A stretch of DNA of 64,000 bases, taken from assembly GCA_003481745.1 (NCBI GenBank), contig QULP01000001.1, forward strand, positions 372,001 to 436,000. The letters run 5' to 3'. The stretch's first letter is position 1. Every line of letters starts with the position of its first letter. Below are positions 17,014 to 27,568 of this stretch, in pieces. A program made the position numbers and the translations under genes. This DNA comes from Firmicutes bacterium OM04-13BH. GTDB taxonomy: Bacteria > Bacillota > Clostridia > Lachnospirales > Lachnospiraceae. The notes under the pieces are model-generated. The model was given only the letters and a program-made list of their open reading frames with translations. It ran no database searches and was not told the DNA's origin.

Positions 17014-18252
17014 TTACCCAATTTTATGAAGGAATAAACCACTTCTTAATTTTGGCTCAAACCAGGTTGACTTTGGTGGCATCAATCTGCCTGCATCGGC
17101 AACAGAAAAAAGTTCCTGCATAGAAGTCGGATACATTGAAAATGCCACCTGAAAACCATTTTCCACACAATGCTCCAACTCTTTTAATCCGCGGATTCCT
17201 CCAACAAAGATAATTCTGTTGTCTTTTCCTGGTTCCTTGATTCCAAGAATCGGTTTTAACAATTTATTTTGTAAAATAGACACATCCAGGCTTTCGACTA
17301 CATCATCTGAAACCTGCTCTTTTTTAATCTGAAGCTTATACCATTTCTTTCCAAGATACATCCCAAATTCTTTTTTCTGTTTTGGCGCATAAGGACTTTC
17401 CTCTGCTTCTTCCACTTCAAAACTTTCTTTGATTTTTTCTAAAAATTCTATTTCGCTAAGACCATTTAAATCCTTTACCACACGGTTATAATCTAAGATT
17501 TCCAGTTCTTCCTCTGCAAATAAAGTACATAAAAAATAATTAAATTCTTCCTCTCCTGTATAACCTGGATGTTCTTTTCTTCTTTTACACCCAACTTTGA
17601 TTGCAGAAGCCGCCCTGTGATGTCCATCTGCAATATAAATTTTGTTTATCTTTACAAAACATTGTTGTATTCTTTCCATCATTTCTGATTCATCAATCAC
17701 CCATACCCTGTGTGTAATTTTGTCTTCTGAAATGAAATCATAAACCGGTGCTTTTCTCTTTGTTTCCTCGATAATTTCTTTTAAAACAGCATCCAAACGA
17801 TAGGCAAGAAAAATTGGTCCTGTCTGGGTGTCCAGTGTATCCACATGGCGGATTCGATCCTGTTCTTTTTCTTCTCTTGTATTTTCATGTTTTCTTATTG
17901 TTCCATTGAAATAGTCATCAATTGAAGCACAGGCTACGATTCCGGTCTGTCTGTGACCATTTCTGGTCAGCTCATAGAGATAATAACAAGGTGTTTCATC
18001 TTGAATGAATTCTCCTTTTTCTATCATCTCTTCCAACACCTTACGAGCCTTTCGATAGACTTTTGGTGCATACATATCCATCTCATCAGGAAACATCGTT
18101 TCCGGACGGTCAATCTTTAAAAAAGACAATGGATTTTTTTCTACTTCTTTTTTCGCTTCTTTTCTTGTGTATACATCATAAGGCAGTGCTGCAATTTTAG
18201 ATGCAAATATTTCGTTTGGACGCACTGCACAAAACGGTCTGATATCTGACAT
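17014..18252 (-). CDS. DUF1015 family protein
   Basis: 412 residues, full-length match to the DUF1015 family by its opening (IRPFCAVRP..., AALPYDVYTRKEA) and the conserved YIADGHHRAASA segment in the middle (about residues 210-220), plus a PTSMQELFSVADAGRLMPPKSTWFEPK C-terminus. The family is often beside serA/serC in Clostridia, as here (serA-serC lies just upstream). A role linked to serine or phosphoserine metabolism (a possible serine kinase activity has been reported in relatives) is inference. Cytosolic. Confidence 0.85.
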   Translation of the reverse strand: MSDIRPFCAVRPNEIFASKIAALPYDVYTRKEAKKEVEKNPLSFLKIDRPETMFPDEMDMYAPKVYRKARKVLEEMIEKGEFIQDETPCYYLYELTRNGHRQTGIVACASIDDYFNGTIRKHENTREEKEQDRIRHVDTLDTQTGPIFLAYRLDAVLKEIIEETKRKAPVYDFISEDKITHRVWVIDESEMMERIQQCFVKINKIYIADGHHRAASAIKVGCKRRKEHPGYTGEEEFNYFLCTLFAEEELEILDYNRVVKDLNGLSEIEFLEKIKESFEVEEAEESPYAPKQKKEFGMYLGKKWYKLQIKKEQVSDDVVESLDVSILQNKLLKPILGIKEPGKDNRIIFVGGIRGLKELEHCVENGFQVAFSMYPTSMQELFSVADAGRLMPPKSTWFEPKLRSGLFLHKIG

Positions 18253-18282
18253 TTTTCTTCTCTCCTTAAATTTGGATAAAGT

Positions 18283-18328
18283 AAAAAAGACAGAGCCATG
18301 CAGAAAAAAACTGCCAGCCCTGCCTTTC
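18283..18328 (-). terminator. terminator after serC-serA
   Basis: Minus strand stem AGGCAGGGCTGGCAG / CTGCATGGCTCTGTCTTT with internal mismatches and a T-rich loop, followed by TTTTTTAC. It separates serA from the DUF1015 gene. Confidence 0.75.
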
Positions 18329-18339
18329 TTAATTATCTT

Positions 18340-19503
18340 TTATTTAATCACTCTGACACGATAAACACCCTGAATATTTTTTAATGCCTTTGTCACTTCT
18401 GAAGAAATCGGAGTGGATACATCAATCATGGTATAGGCAAAATCACCTTTACTCTTATTTGTCATATTTGAAATATTGACTCCTGCATCACCTAATGCTT
18501 TTGTAAACTGACTAATCATATTTGGAATGTTTTTATGATTAATCGTCACTCTTCCAACATCCACACAAGTTCCTGCACTGCAATCCGGATAGTTTACAGA
18601 ATGTTTAATATTTCCATTTTCTACAAAGTCCATTAATTCTTTGACAGCCATCACTGCACAGTTATCCTCGGATTCTTCTGTAGAAGCTCCAAGATGCGGT
18701 GTTACTAAAGTATTTGGTGTACTTGCCACTAATGGATTTGCAAAGTCGGTTACATATTTCTTTACTTTTCCTGCTTTTAATGCTTCGGCAAGTGCTTCTT
18801 CATCTACCAGCAAGTCTCTTGCAAAGTTTAACAATACCACACCGTCTTTCATCTGTGCGATTTCATCTGCACCAATCATCTTCTTAGTTGAATCCAGAAG
18901 CGGTACATGAATGGTAATATAATCACATTCTTTATAAATCACATTTAAATCATTGATGTGATGAATACTTCTTGAAAGATTCCATGCCGCATCAACAGAA
19001 ATAAATGGGTCATATCCGTAAACATCCATTCCGAGATGCACCGCAGCATTTGCAACTTTAACACCGATTGCTCCAAGACCGATAATTCCAAGTTTCTTTC
19101 CACTGATTTCACAGCCTGCAAACTGTTTCTTTTTCTTTTCTGCAAGTTTTGCGATATCGTCGGTTGCTTCCTGTTTTTCCAACCATTCAATTCCACCTAC
19201 GATATCTCTGGATGCAAGTAACATACCTGCAATTACCATCTCTTTTACACCATTTGCATTCGCACCAGGAGTATTAAATACGACAACACCTTCTTTTGCA
19301 TAGTCTTCTAACGGAATATTGTTAACTCCGGCACCGGCTCTTGCAACTGCAACAACATTTTTCGGAAGCTGCATCTCATGCATATTTGCACTTCTTACCA
19401 GTACCACATCGCTGTCTTCAAGAGATTCACTGTTTTCATATTTTCCCGGAAAATATTCCAGTCCTACGTTTGAAATTGGATTCAAGCAATGATATTTATA
19501 CAT
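18340..19503 (-). CDS. serA: D-3-phosphoglycerate dehydrogenase
   Basis: First step of serine synthesis: oxidises 3-phosphoglycerate to 3-phosphohydroxypyruvate with NAD. 387 residues: substrate-binding half (VARAGAGVNNIPLEDYA, FNTPGANANGVKE), Rossmann domain with GIIGLGAIGVKVA, catalytic His in TPHLGASTEESEDN, and a C-terminal ACT domain (about 315-387, INHKNIPNMISQFTKALG), the usual site of serine feedback. The start is 2 bases from the serC stop, so the pair is an operon. Confidence 0.94.
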   Translation of the reverse strand: MYKYHCLNPISNVGLEYFPGKYENSESLEDSDVVLVRSANMHEMQLPKNVVAVARAGAGVNNIPLEDYAKEGVVVFNTPGANANGVKEMVIAGMLLASRDIVGGIEWLEKQEATDDIAKLAEKKKKQFAGCEISGKKLGIIGLGAIGVKVANAAVHLGMDVYGYDPFISVDAAWNLSRSIHHINDLNVIYKECDYITIHVPLLDSTKKMIGADEIAQMKDGVVLLNFARDLLVDEEALAEALKAGKVKKYVTDFANPLVASTPNTLVTPHLGASTEESEDNCAVMAVKELMDFVENGNIKHSVNYPDCSAGTCVDVGRVTINHKNIPNMISQFTKALGDAGVNISNMTNKSKGDFAYTMIDVSTPISSEVTKALKNIQGVYRVRVIK

Positions 19504-19505
19504 GT

Positions 19506-20588
19506 CTATGCGTTCTCCTTCTCAAATTTTTTCATAAATTCAACCAGTGCTTCCACACCCTCAATTGGCATTGCATTATAAATACTTGCACGCATACCGC
19601 CAACCGTACGATGACCTTTTAAATTTACAAGTCCTGCTGCTTCTGCTTCTTTTACAAATTTTGCATCAAGTTCTTTATCTCCTGTTACAAACGGTACATT
19701 CATTAAAGAACGGGAAGCCGGCTCAACTGTTCCTTTAAATAATTTACTGCTGTCCAGATAATCATATAACACTTTTGCTTTCTTTTCATTACGTTCTTTC
19801 ATTGCTTCAAGACCGCCCTGTTTTTTCAGCCATTTAAATACTTTTCCGCAAATGTAAATACCATAGCAGTTTGGTGTATTGTATAAGGAATTTGCATCTG
19901 CATGTGTCTTATAAGTCAACATGGTTGGAGTTCCCGGAAGTACATCTTCTGTAATCAAATCCTCACGGATAATTGCAATCACAAGACCTGCCGGTCCGAC
20001 GTTTTTCTGAACACCACCATAAACAATACCATATTTTTCTATATCCATAGGCTCAGAAAGGAAACAGGAGGACACATCTGATACAAGGATTTTTCCTTTT
20101 GTATTTGGTAATGTTTTATATTTTGTTCCATAAATTGTGTTATTTTCGCAGATATATACATAGTCTGCATCCGGACTTATCGGAAGGTCTGAACAGTCTG
20201 GTATGTAAGAAAATGTTTTATCCTCTGAAGATGCAATCTTATTTGCTGTTCCATATTTCTGGGCTTCCTGCCATGCTTTTTTTGCCCACTGTCCGGTCAC
20301 AATATAGTCTGCAACTCTGTTTTTCATTAGATTCATTGGAATCATAGCAAACTGCTGACTTGCACCGCCCTGTAAAAACAGTACTTTATAATTATCCGGA
20401 ATCTTTAAGAGGTCTCTTAAATCCGCTTCTGCAGTCTGAATAATTTCATCAAATACTTTTGAACGGTGACTCATCTCCATTACGGACATACCGCTTCCAT
20501 TGTAGTCTAACATTTCTTCTGCTGCTTCTTTTAACACTTCTTCCGGTAAAACTGCTGGTCCTGCCGAAAAATTATACACTCTGCTCAC
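19506..20588 (-). CDS. serC: phosphoserine aminotransferase
   Basis: PLP enzyme that transfers the amino group of glutamate to 3-phosphohydroxypyruvate. 360 residues starting MSRVYNFSAGPAVLPEEV, the family's N-terminal signature. The PLP lysine lies in YGGVQKNVGPAG and the HRTVGGMRASIYNA motif is near the C-terminus. The start codon is GTG with GGGAGG 9 bases upstream. A perfect 13-bp hairpin lies 28 bases before the start (listed separately). A phosphoserine phosphatase is not visible here. Confidence 0.95.
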   Translation of the reverse strand: MSRVYNFSAGPAVLPEEVLKEAAEEMLDYNGSGMSVMEMSHRSKVFDEIIQTAEADLRDLLKIPDNYKVLFLQGGASQQFAMIPMNLMKNRVADYIVTGQWAKKAWQEAQKYGTANKIASSEDKTFSYIPDCSDLPISPDADYVYICENNTIYGTKYKTLPNTKGKILVSDVSSCFLSEPMDIEKYGIVYGGVQKNVGPAGLVIAIIREDLITEDVLPGTPTMLTYKTHADANSLYNTPNCYGIYICGKVFKWLKKQGGLEAMKERNEKKAKVLYDYLDSSKLFKGTVEPASRSLMNVPFVTGDKELDAKFVKEAEAAGLVNLKGHRTVGGMRASIYNAMPIEGVEALVEFMKKFEKENA

Positions 20589-20615
20589 TTCTTTGTTCCT
20601 CCCGTATAGAATAAT

Positions 20616-20647
20616 AGAATACTCTTTATTTGTATAAAGAGTATTCT
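20616..20647 (-). promoter_or_regulatory. perfect hairpin upstream of serC
   Basis: AGAATACTCTTTA and TAAAGAGTATTCT pair perfectly (13 bp) around a 6-base loop. No T-run follows on either strand, so it is not a normal terminator. It could be an operator, an RNA-stability element or a processing site between ilvB and serC. Confidence 0.5.
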
Positions 20648-20745
20648 ACATCTTTGACATATTTTTGTCAATATAAACATTTGTCTTTATTACAAAGACA
20701 TCCATCTGTCCAGCCAAACTCTTTTTCGACTAAAACAGCTATTTT

Positions 20746-22431
20746 TTATTTTTTCTTTGCTCTTAAATCATCCTCATCAAATGCATCCTCAATATTTGCA
20801 CCGGCCGGTACCATTGGGAATACTTTATCATCAGAATCAATAATGCAGTCTAATACAACTGTTGTATTTAATTCAATTGCCTTTTTAATTGCATCGGCAA
20901 GTTCTTCTTTTTTTGTGACACGGATTCCTACCGCTCCCATCGCTTCTGCCAGTTTTACAAAATCTACTTTGTCATTTAATACTGTATTTGAGTATCTGTG
21001 ATCATAGAATAAAGTCTGCCACTGACGTACCATTCCTAATACATGGTTATTGATGACAACCTGAATTAACGGCATATTGTTTCTTGTCGCAGTTGCAATT
21101 TCATTCATATTCATTCGGAAACATCCGTCTCCGGCTACATTGATGACAACTTTATCCGGATTTGCAGTTTTTGCACCGATTGCTGCTCCAAGTCCATATC
21201 CCATTGTTCCAAGTCCACCGGAAGATAAAAATCTTCTCGGCATTTTATATTTATAATACTGTGCAGCCCACATCTGATGCTGACCAACTTCTGTTACAAT
21301 AATAGCGTCTCCCTTCGTCTGACGATATAATTCTTCAATGACTGCCGGGCCGGTCAGACCTTCCTGATTATAGCGAAGCGGATATTTTTCTTTTAATTCT
21401 TCTATGGTTTCTATCCATTCTTTATGCTCTTTTTCAGATATTTTTTCATTTAATTTCTGAAGAATTACTTTTGCGTCTCCTAAAACACTACAGTCTACTA
21501 AAATATTTTTATTGATTTCGGTTGCATCTACATCAATCTGAAGTACCTTTGCGTTTCTTGCAAAGTTTCTTGTATTTCCGGTTACACGGTCGCTGAATCT
21601 TGCACCAATCGTAATCAACAAATCACATTTGGTCACACCAAGATTGGATGCCTTTGTTCCATGCATACCCAGCATACCAGTATAAAGTTCATCTTCGCCG
21701 TCAAAAACACCTTTTCCCATTAAAGAATCTGTAACCGGTGCCTGAATCTTATGTGCCAGTTCACGAACTTCTTTCCATGCATCGGCAGCAACCGCCCCTC
21801 CACCTACAAAGATAAACGGACGTTTTGCTTCCTGAATCATCTCAACCGCTTTTTCTAAATCTTCTTCTTTAATTTCAGAGACAAACGGTTTGATTTCTTT
21901 TGGCTCAACCTTTGTGTATTCAGTCTTTGCAGCTGTTACATCTTTTGTAATATCGACTAGGACCGGTCCTGGTCTGCCACTTTTTGCAATCGCAAACGCA
22001 CGTCTGAGTGTTTTTGCAAGTTTTGTAACATCTTTTACGATAAAGCTGTGTTTTGTAATCGGCATTACCACACCTGCAATATCTACTTCCTGGAAACTGT
22101 CTTTTCCAAGAAGCGGAACACCTACATTACAAGTTACTGCAACAACCGGAACAGAATCCATAAATGCGGTTGCAATACCTGTTACCAGATTGGTTGCTCC
22201 TGGTCCACTGGTTGCAAAACAGACGCCTACTTTTCCGGTTGAACGTGCATATCCATCCGCTGCATGCGCAGCACCCTGCTCATGGGATGTTAAAATATGA
22301 TGGATTTCATCACTGTGTTTATACAATTCATCATAAATATTTAAAATGGTTCCGCCTGGATATCCAAATACGGTATCCACACCCTGCTCTTTTAAACATT
22401 CGATTACAATCTCTGATCCTGTCAACTGCAT
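20746..22431 (-). CDS. ilvB: acetolactate synthase, large (catalytic) subunit
   Basis: ThDP enzyme joining two pyruvates (or pyruvate and 2-oxobutyrate) in valine/leucine/isoleucine synthesis. 561 residues: FGYPGGTILNIYDEL with the catalytic-type glutamate in TSHEQGAAHAADGYARSTGKVG, a central FAD-type domain, and the ThDP-binding segment GDGCFRMNMNEIATATRNN in the C-terminal third (GDG...N). The start is 23 bases after ilvD in a leuB-ilvD-ilvB operon. No ilvN/ilvH regulatory subunit follows, so the small subunit must be elsewhere or absent. Confidence 0.95.
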   Translation of the reverse strand: MQLTGSEIVIECLKEQGVDTVFGYPGGTILNIYDELYKHSDEIHHILTSHEQGAAHAADGYARSTGKVGVCFATSGPGATNLVTGIATAFMDSVPVVAVTCNVGVPLLGKDSFQEVDIAGVVMPITKHSFIVKDVTKLAKTLRRAFAIAKSGRPGPVLVDITKDVTAAKTEYTKVEPKEIKPFVSEIKEEDLEKAVEMIQEAKRPFIFVGGGAVAADAWKEVRELAHKIQAPVTDSLMGKGVFDGEDELYTGMLGMHGTKASNLGVTKCDLLITIGARFSDRVTGNTRNFARNAKVLQIDVDATEINKNILVDCSVLGDAKVILQKLNEKISEKEHKEWIETIEELKEKYPLRYNQEGLTGPAVIEELYRQTKGDAIIVTEVGQHQMWAAQYYKYKMPRRFLSSGGLGTMGYGLGAAIGAKTANPDKVVINVAGDGCFRMNMNEIATATRNNMPLIQVVINNHVLGMVRQWQTLFYDHRYSNTVLNDKVDFVKLAEAMGAVGIRVTKKEELADAIKKAIELNTTVVLDCIIDSDDKVFPMVPAGANIEDAFDEDDLRAKKK

Positions 22432-22454
22432 CTCGAAGCCCTCCCAACGTTTTT

Positions 22455-24122
22455 TTATTTCTTTATTTCCAAAACTGCACCACGGTTTCCGCTTGTAACC
22501 ATAGAAGCATAACGAGCCAGATATCCAGTTGTTACTTTTGGCTCTCTCGGCTGCCAGTTTGCTCTTCTTCTCTCCAGCTCTTCATCTGATACCACTAATT
22601 CCAGTTTTGTTTCCGGAATATTGATACGGATTAAATCACCTTCTTCTACCAGTGCAATTGGTCCGCCTACTGCTGCTTCCGGAGAAATATGCCCAATGGA
22701 TGCACCCCTTGAGGCACCTGAGAAACGTCCATCTGTAATTAAAGCAACGCTTGAACCAAGACCCATACCTGCAATTGCAGAAGTTGGATTTAACATTTCT
22801 CTCATACCCGGACCGCCTTTTGGTCCTTCATAACGGATAACTACAACATCTCCTGCTACAATCTTTCCGCCTTTAATTGCTGCGATAGCATCTTCTTCAC
22901 AGTCAAATACTCTTGCCGGTCCTTCATGAACCATCATTTCTTCACAAACTGCAGAACGTTTTACCACACCACCATCCGGAGCAAGGTTTCCTGTCAGAAC
23001 AGCAAGTCCACCTGTCTGGCTGTATGGATTGTCGATTGGACGGATGACTTCCGGATTTAAGTTAACACAGTTTTTGATATTTTCTCCTACTGTCTTTCCG
23101 GTTACTGTCATACAATCCAGATTTAATAAATCTTTCTTAGCCAGCTCGTTCATAACAGCGTAAACACCGCCTGCTTCGTTTAAGTCTTCCATATAAGTAG
23201 AACCTGCCGGTGCCAAATGACAGAGGTTTGGTGTTTTTGCACTGACACCATTTGCAAATGTAATATCAAAATCAAATCCGATTTCGTGTGCAATTGCCGG
23301 AAGATGCAACATACTGTTCGTAGAACATCCAAGCGCCATATCAACTGTTAACGCATTCATGATTGCATCTTTTGTCATAATATCACGTGGGCGGATATTT
23401 CTGCGGTACATTTCCATTACCTGCATACCTGCATGTTTTGCAAGTTTAATTCTTTCAGAATAAACAGCCGGAATCGTTCCGTTTCCTTTTAATCCCATAC
23501 CCAATACTTCTGTCAGGCAGTTCATACTGTTTGCAGTATACATGCCAGAACAGGAACCACAGGTCGGGCATACTTTATTTTCAAATTCTTCTACATCTTC
23601 TGCAGTCATTGTACCTGCGCTGTAAGAACCAACTGCCTCGAACATGGAAGAAAGACTTCTTTTTTGTCCTTTTACATGACCAGCTAACATTGGACCGCCA
23701 CTTACAAAAACAGTCGGTACATTGATTCTTGCTGCTGCCATTAAAAGACCCGGTACGTTTTTATCACAGTTTGGCACCATAACAAGGGCATCAAACTGAT
23801 GAGCCAGAGCCATCGCTTCTGTAGAATCTGCAATCAAATCTCTTGTTACAAGAGAGTATTTCATACCGATATGTCCCATTGCAATTCCATCACAGACTGC
23901 AATTGCCGGAAATACAACCGGAGTACCTCCTGCCATGGCAACTCCAAGTTTTACTGCGTTTACAATTTTATCCAGATTCATATGACCCGGTACAATTTCA
24001 TTATAAGAGCTTACAATACCTACTAACGGTTTTGACATCTCTTCTTTTGTCATTCCAAGAGCATTAAACAGGGAACGATGAGGTGCCTGCTGCATGCCAG
24101 TTCTTACTGCATCACTTTTCAT
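22455..24122 (-). CDS. ilvD: dihydroxy-acid dehydratase
   Basis: Iron-sulfur dehydratase converting 2,3-dihydroxy-isovalerate (or -3-methylvalerate) to the 2-keto acid. 555 residues from [19 protein letters not shown]; that start has AAAGGA upstream, whereas the 17-codon extension before it runs into the leuB end. Cluster ligands are in [14 protein letters not shown] and [19 protein letters not shown]; the C-terminal [21 protein letters not shown] motif is complete. It lies 31 bases after leuB. Confidence 0.96.
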   Translation of the reverse strand: MKSDAVRTGMQQAPHRSLFNALGMTKEEMSKPLVGIVSSYNEIVPGHMNLDKIVNAVKLGVAMAGGTPVVFPAIAVCDGIAMGHIGMKYSLVTRDLIADSTEAMALAHQFDALVMVPNCDKNVPGLLMAAARINVPTVFVSGGPMLAGHVKGQKRSLSSMFEAVGSYSAGTMTAEDVEEFENKVCPTCGSCSGMYTANSMNCLTEVLGMGLKGNGTIPAVYSERIKLAKHAGMQVMEMYRRNIRPRDIMTKDAIMNALTVDMALGCSTNSMLHLPAIAHEIGFDFDITFANGVSAKTPNLCHLAPAGSTYMEDLNEAGGVYAVMNELAKKDLLNLDCMTVTGKTVGENIKNCVNLNPEVIRPIDNPYSQTGGLAVLTGNLAPDGGVVKRSAVCEEMMVHEGPARVFDCEEDAIAAIKGGKIVAGDVVVIRYEGPKGGPGMREMLNPTSAIAGMGLGSSVALITDGRFSGASRGASIGHISPEAAVGGPIALVEEGDLIRINIPETKLELVVSDEELERRRANWQPREPKVTTGYLARYASMVTSGNRGAVLEIKK

Positions 24123-24153
24123 TTTCTTAACATCCTTTCTTGATACGATACTT

Positions 24154-25239
24154 TTATGCGATATGTCCTGCAATTAAATCGCCCATCTCTGCCGTCCCTA
24201 CCTGTTTCATTCCATCCTGCATGATATCTACAGTACGGTATCCTTCTGTTAAAACGCTCTGAACAGCGGATTCAATTGCATCGGCTTCTTTGTCTAAGTC
24301 CAGAGAGAAACGAAGCATCATTGCTGCGGATAAAATGGTAGCCAGCGGATTTGCAATTCCTTTTCCCGCAATATCCGGTGCAGAACCGTGGCTTGGTTCA
24401 TATAAACCGAATTTGGTTTCATTTAAACTTGCAGAAGAAAGCATACCGATAGAACCTGTTACCATACTTGCTTCATCAGATAAGATATCTCCAAACATGT
24501 TTTCTGTCAAAATCACATCAAACTGAGCTGGATTATGTACTAACTGCATTGCGCAGTTATCAACCAGCATATGCTCCAATGTGACTTCCGGATAATCTTT
24601 TGCCACTTCTTCTACTACTTTTCTCCAAAGTCTGGAAGAATCCAGCACATTTGCTTTATCCACACTTGTCACTTTTTTCTTTCTCTTCATTGCAATATCA
24701 AACGCCTTGACTGCAATTCTGCGGATTTCATTTTCATTATAAGAAAGGGTATCTACTGCTGTCTGTACACCATTTTCTTCATAAGTCTTTCTGTCTCCAA
24801 AATACAGACCGCCTGTCAGTTCACGAACGATAATCATATCAAATCCATCACCGATTACTTCTTCTTTTAACGGGCAGGCTCCCTTCAATTCATTGTACAG
24901 ATAAGCCGGTCTTAAGTTTGCAAATAAATTCAGGGCTTTTCTGATTGCTAAAAGACCTGCCTCCGGACGTTTGGATGGCTCTAATTTATACCATGGGGAA
25001 GTTTTTGCATCTCCTCCGATAGAACCCATCAAAACTGCATCCGAAGCCTTTGCATCGGCAATTGCTTCTTCTGTAAGCGGTACACCATGAGCATCAATGG
25101 ATGCTCCTCCTAATAAAACCTCTTTATATGAAAAAGTATGTCCGTATACTTCACACACTTTATCGAGTACTTTTTTTGCTTCTGCTACGATCTCAGGACC
25201 AATGCCATCTCCTGAAATAAGTGCAATATTATAATTCAT
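24154..25239 (-). CDS. leuB: 3-isopropylmalate dehydrogenase
   Basis: NAD-dependent oxidative decarboxylation in leucine synthesis. 361 residues: [24 protein letters not shown] at the N-terminus, [22 protein letters not shown] (substrate loop), [16 protein letters not shown] and the metal/NAD segment [24 protein letters not shown] followed by [18 protein letters not shown]. It is the first gene of leuB-ilvD-ilvB. I looked for a T-box or leucine leader peptide in its 140-bp upstream region and saw none. leuA, leuC and leuD are not in the window. Confidence 0.96.
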   Translation of the reverse strand: MNYNIALISGDGIGPEIVAEAKKVLDKVCEVYGHTFSYKEVLLGGASIDAHGVPLTEEAIADAKASDAVLMGSIGGDAKTSPWYKLEPSKRPEAGLLAIRKALNLFANLRPAYLYNELKGACPLKEEVIGDGFDMIIVRELTGGLYFGDRKTYEENGVQTAVDTLSYNENEIRRIAVKAFDIAMKRKKKVTSVDKANVLDSSRLWRKVVEEVAKDYPEVTLEHMLVDNCAMQLVHNPAQFDVILTENMFGDILSDEASMVTGSIGMLSSASLNETKFGLYEPSHGSAPDIAGKGIANPLATILSAAMMLRFSLDLDKEADAIESAVQSVLTEGYRTVDIMQDGMKQVGTAEMGDLIAGHIA

Positions 25240-25382
25240 GAGTTCTCTCTCCCTTCCAGAAATTTTGTCACTTTTTATCTAAATATGATAATCCTTTTTG
25301 GGCTTTATTTCAAGGCATAATAAAGTGTTTGGCTATTCTTTTTCGTTATATAAGCTATAACACTTCTTTTTTTTATGCATTT

Positions 25383-26264
25383 TTATTCATTTTTCCGGAA
25401 GATTTCACAGGTTTTCTGACATCCCGTCTTTGTTCCCGCACACCCACCAAGTGCACTTTCCCGCAGTTCAAATGGCAGACTTCTTCCTACGTGATACATC
25501 GCTTCTACCATTTCATCAAATGGAATCAGGGCTTTCAGTCCTGCTAATGCCTGCTGTGCACAGATTAATGCATTCGCTGCTCCAATGCTGTTTCGGTTCT
25601 GGCAGGGTGCTTCCACAAGTCCTGCAATCGGGTCACAGACCAGACCTAACAGATTAGAAAGTGCCAGAGAGCCTGCGTCCAGACACTGCTTTGGTGTTCC
25701 GCCAAACATTTCTACTACACCTGCTGCCGCCATTGCACTTGCAGCACCGACTTCTGCCTGACAGCCTGCCTCCGCACCTGCTACGGATGCATTTCTCATA
25801 ATCAGATATCCCACTGCACCTGCAGTATACAGACCTTTTAATAAGATTTCATCTGACAATGCTTTTTCTTCTTTTAAGGCAAGAAATACCCCTGGAATGA
25901 CTCCTGCTGAACCTGCCGTCGGTGCTGCAACAATCACACCCATTGAGGCATTTACTTCTAAAACTGCCATCGCATAAGTAATTGCTTTTAACACGACATC
26001 TCCACAGATATCTTTCTCTTTTCCTTTTTGTGAAAATAATAATTTCGCTTCTCCTCCGATGAGTCCTCCCATCGACGGTTTTTCATTTTCCAAAGGCTCT
26101 TTTGCCGCCGTCTTCATAATTTCCAGCGACTTTCTCATCTTTTCTTCGACCTCTTGTGCTGTCATAGAAGAAAAATCCATTTCACGCCGTTTCATCACCT
26201 CAGATATCGGAAGTTTCGTTTCCTCACATAGCTTTAACAACTCACCTGCATAATTAAAATCCAT
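25383..26264 (-). CDS. sdaAA: L-serine dehydratase, alpha subunit
   Basis: Iron-sulfur enzyme deaminating serine to pyruvate and ammonia, alpha (catalytic) chain. 293 residues from MDFNYAGELLKLC; AGGAG lies 6 bases upstream, and an adjacent ATG one codon earlier is the alternative. Cluster cysteines are in AGAEAGCQAEVGAASAMAAAG, CDPIAGLVEAPCQNRN and GCAGTKTGCQKTC at the C-terminus. A further in-frame extension overlaps sdaAB and is not used. It lies 19 bases after sdaAB. Confidence 0.95.
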   Translation of the reverse strand: MDFNYAGELLKLCEETKLPISEVMKRREMDFSSMTAQEVEEKMRKSLEIMKTAAKEPLENEKPSMGGLIGGEAKLLFSQKGKEKDICGDVVLKAITYAMAVLEVNASMGVIVAAPTAGSAGVIPGVFLALKEEKALSDEILLKGLYTAGAVGYLIMRNASVAGAEAGCQAEVGAASAMAAAGVVEMFGGTPKQCLDAGSLALSNLLGLVCDPIAGLVEAPCQNRNSIGAANALICAQQALAGLKALIPFDEMVEAMYHVGRSLPFELRESALGGCAGTKTGCQKTCEIFRKNE

Positions 26265-26283
26265 CATTCTCTCCTGCCTCTTC

Positions 26284-26952
26284 TTAAATCTGTACCAGCA
26301 TAACATCCGAAACCAGAGGATTTTCCCGTATCTGTTCCACAACCTCATCCGGAATTCTCTCATCTGACTCTACAACTGTAAATGCTTTTGCACCTTTTTC
26401 TTCCCGAAACAGACGCATAAATGCAATATTTACTTCTCTTTCGCTAAGCACTTTTGTAATATGCGCTACAACTCCCGGACGGTCTGTCTGACTGATAATT
26501 AAGGTACTGTATTCTCCTGTAAAATCCACATCAATCTGATTTAAACGTACAATTTTTACTTTTCCCCCTCCAATGGATACGCCTCTTACAAAAAGCCGTT
26601 CTCCATTTACCCCTGTCATATCAATATCTGCTGTATTTGGGTGTTCTTCTCCTGTATCCTGTCCAATCGAAAAATGATAGTCCAGATTTCGTTCTTTTGC
26701 GATTGAAAGAGAATCCCGAATTCTCAAATCATCTGTCTCAAATCCCATAATTCCCCCAAGCAGTGCACGGTCTGTTCCATGTCCCCGATATGTTTTTGCA
26801 AAAGAACCATACAACGTAAACTCAACTTTTTTGATTTCCGCCGGAAATAATTTCCTTGCAAGCAGTGCCATAGAAACCGCCCCCGCTGTATGTGAACTCG
26901 ACGGACCTACCATGTTTGGTCCGATTACTTCGAATAAACTGATAAATGCCAT
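26284..26952 (-). CDS. sdaAB: L-serine dehydratase, beta subunit
   Basis: Beta chain of the two-subunit iron-sulfur serine dehydratase found in Gram-positive anaerobes. 222 residues: FEVIGPNMVGPSSSHTAGAVSMALLARK at the N-terminus and a C-terminal ACT-like domain (about 148-222, STLIISQTDRPGVVAHITKVLSE). AAAAAGGAG precedes the start. Having it 8 kb from serA-serC puts serine production and use on one segment, but nothing in the sequence shows joint control. Confidence 0.95.
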   Translation of the reverse strand: MAFISLFEVIGPNMVGPSSSHTAGAVSMALLARKLFPAEIKKVEFTLYGSFAKTYRGHGTDRALLGGIMGFETDDLRIRDSLSIAKERNLDYHFSIGQDTGEEHPNTADIDMTGVNGERLFVRGVSIGGGKVKIVRLNQIDVDFTGEYSTLIISQTDRPGVVAHITKVLSEREVNIAFMRLFREEKGAKAFTVVESDERIPDEVVEQIRENPLVSDVMLVQI

Positions 26953-27029
26953 AACCTCTTCTCCTTTTTAAGGCAGAATGAATTTTTAATGCTTTTTTGA
27001 ATTCACAGGGCAAAATTTCCTATGAATTT

Positions 27030-27075
27030 AAAAAAACAGATGCCACCTGCTAAAAGCCCGTAACATCTGTTTCTG
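27030..27075 (-). terminator. terminator after yajC
   Basis: Minus strand AAACAGATG ... CATCTGTTT stem with inner pairing across GGGC TTTTA GC, followed by TTTTTAAA. It lies about 30 bases after the yajC stop. Confidence 0.82.
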
Positions 27076-27105
27076 TTTTTTTGTTTCTATTTTTGTTTTT
27101 CCGTT

Positions 27106-27426
27106 TTATTTTTCTACGATTCCATCGCTTGCTTTTTCTACTTCCGCGATTGCCGCTTTTCTCATCGGAATTCTGCAGTTTTTGTTGTTTCCGAATTCTA
27201 CGATTACATCTTCCTCTGTAATATCAATCAGAGTTCCGTAAAAACCGCTGGTTGTTACCACGCTGTCTCCTACTTCCATAGAAGATAACATAGAACTGAC
27301 TCTCTGCTGTTCTTTCTTCTGAGGTCTCATAATCATGAAATACATCAAAACAAAAAATATAACAAGCGGTATTAACATGGATGCGATTGCTCCTGTTCCA
27401 CTTGCACTTGCCTGTGCTAAAAACAT
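27106..27426 (-). CDS. yajC: preprotein translocase subunit YajC
   Basis: Small single-span accessory protein of the Sec/SecDF translocase. 106 residues: one transmembrane segment (about 12-34, GAIASMLIPLVIFFVLMYFMIMRP) followed by the conserved RPQKKEQQR and a cytosolic SH3-like part, MEVGDSVVTTSGFYGTLIDITEEDVIVEF. GCAGGAGG precedes the ATG. Next to tgt, the usual tgt-yajC order. Confidence 0.95.
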   Translation of the reverse strand: MFLAQASASGTGAIASMLIPLVIFFVLMYFMIMRPQKKEQQRVSSMLSSMEVGDSVVTTSGFYGTLIDITEEDVIVEFGNNKNCRIPMRKAAIAEVEKASDGIVEK

Positions 27427-27568
27427 TTTAGTTCCTCCTGCCTATTTGAACGTTATTACCATAATACACAATTTTATGCGTGACTTCAAGCCTTTTTGTT
27501 CTTTTTCATAGATTTTTTATTTTTATTTTTTCTATCAAAGACTGACTTCAAGCTTTTCTACCAAAAAA

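Noticed and set aside
25240..25382. A T-box or leucine leader peptide before leuB-ilvD-ilvB.
   Set aside because: No T-box GGTGG-type element, specifier stem or Leu-rich frame could be found.
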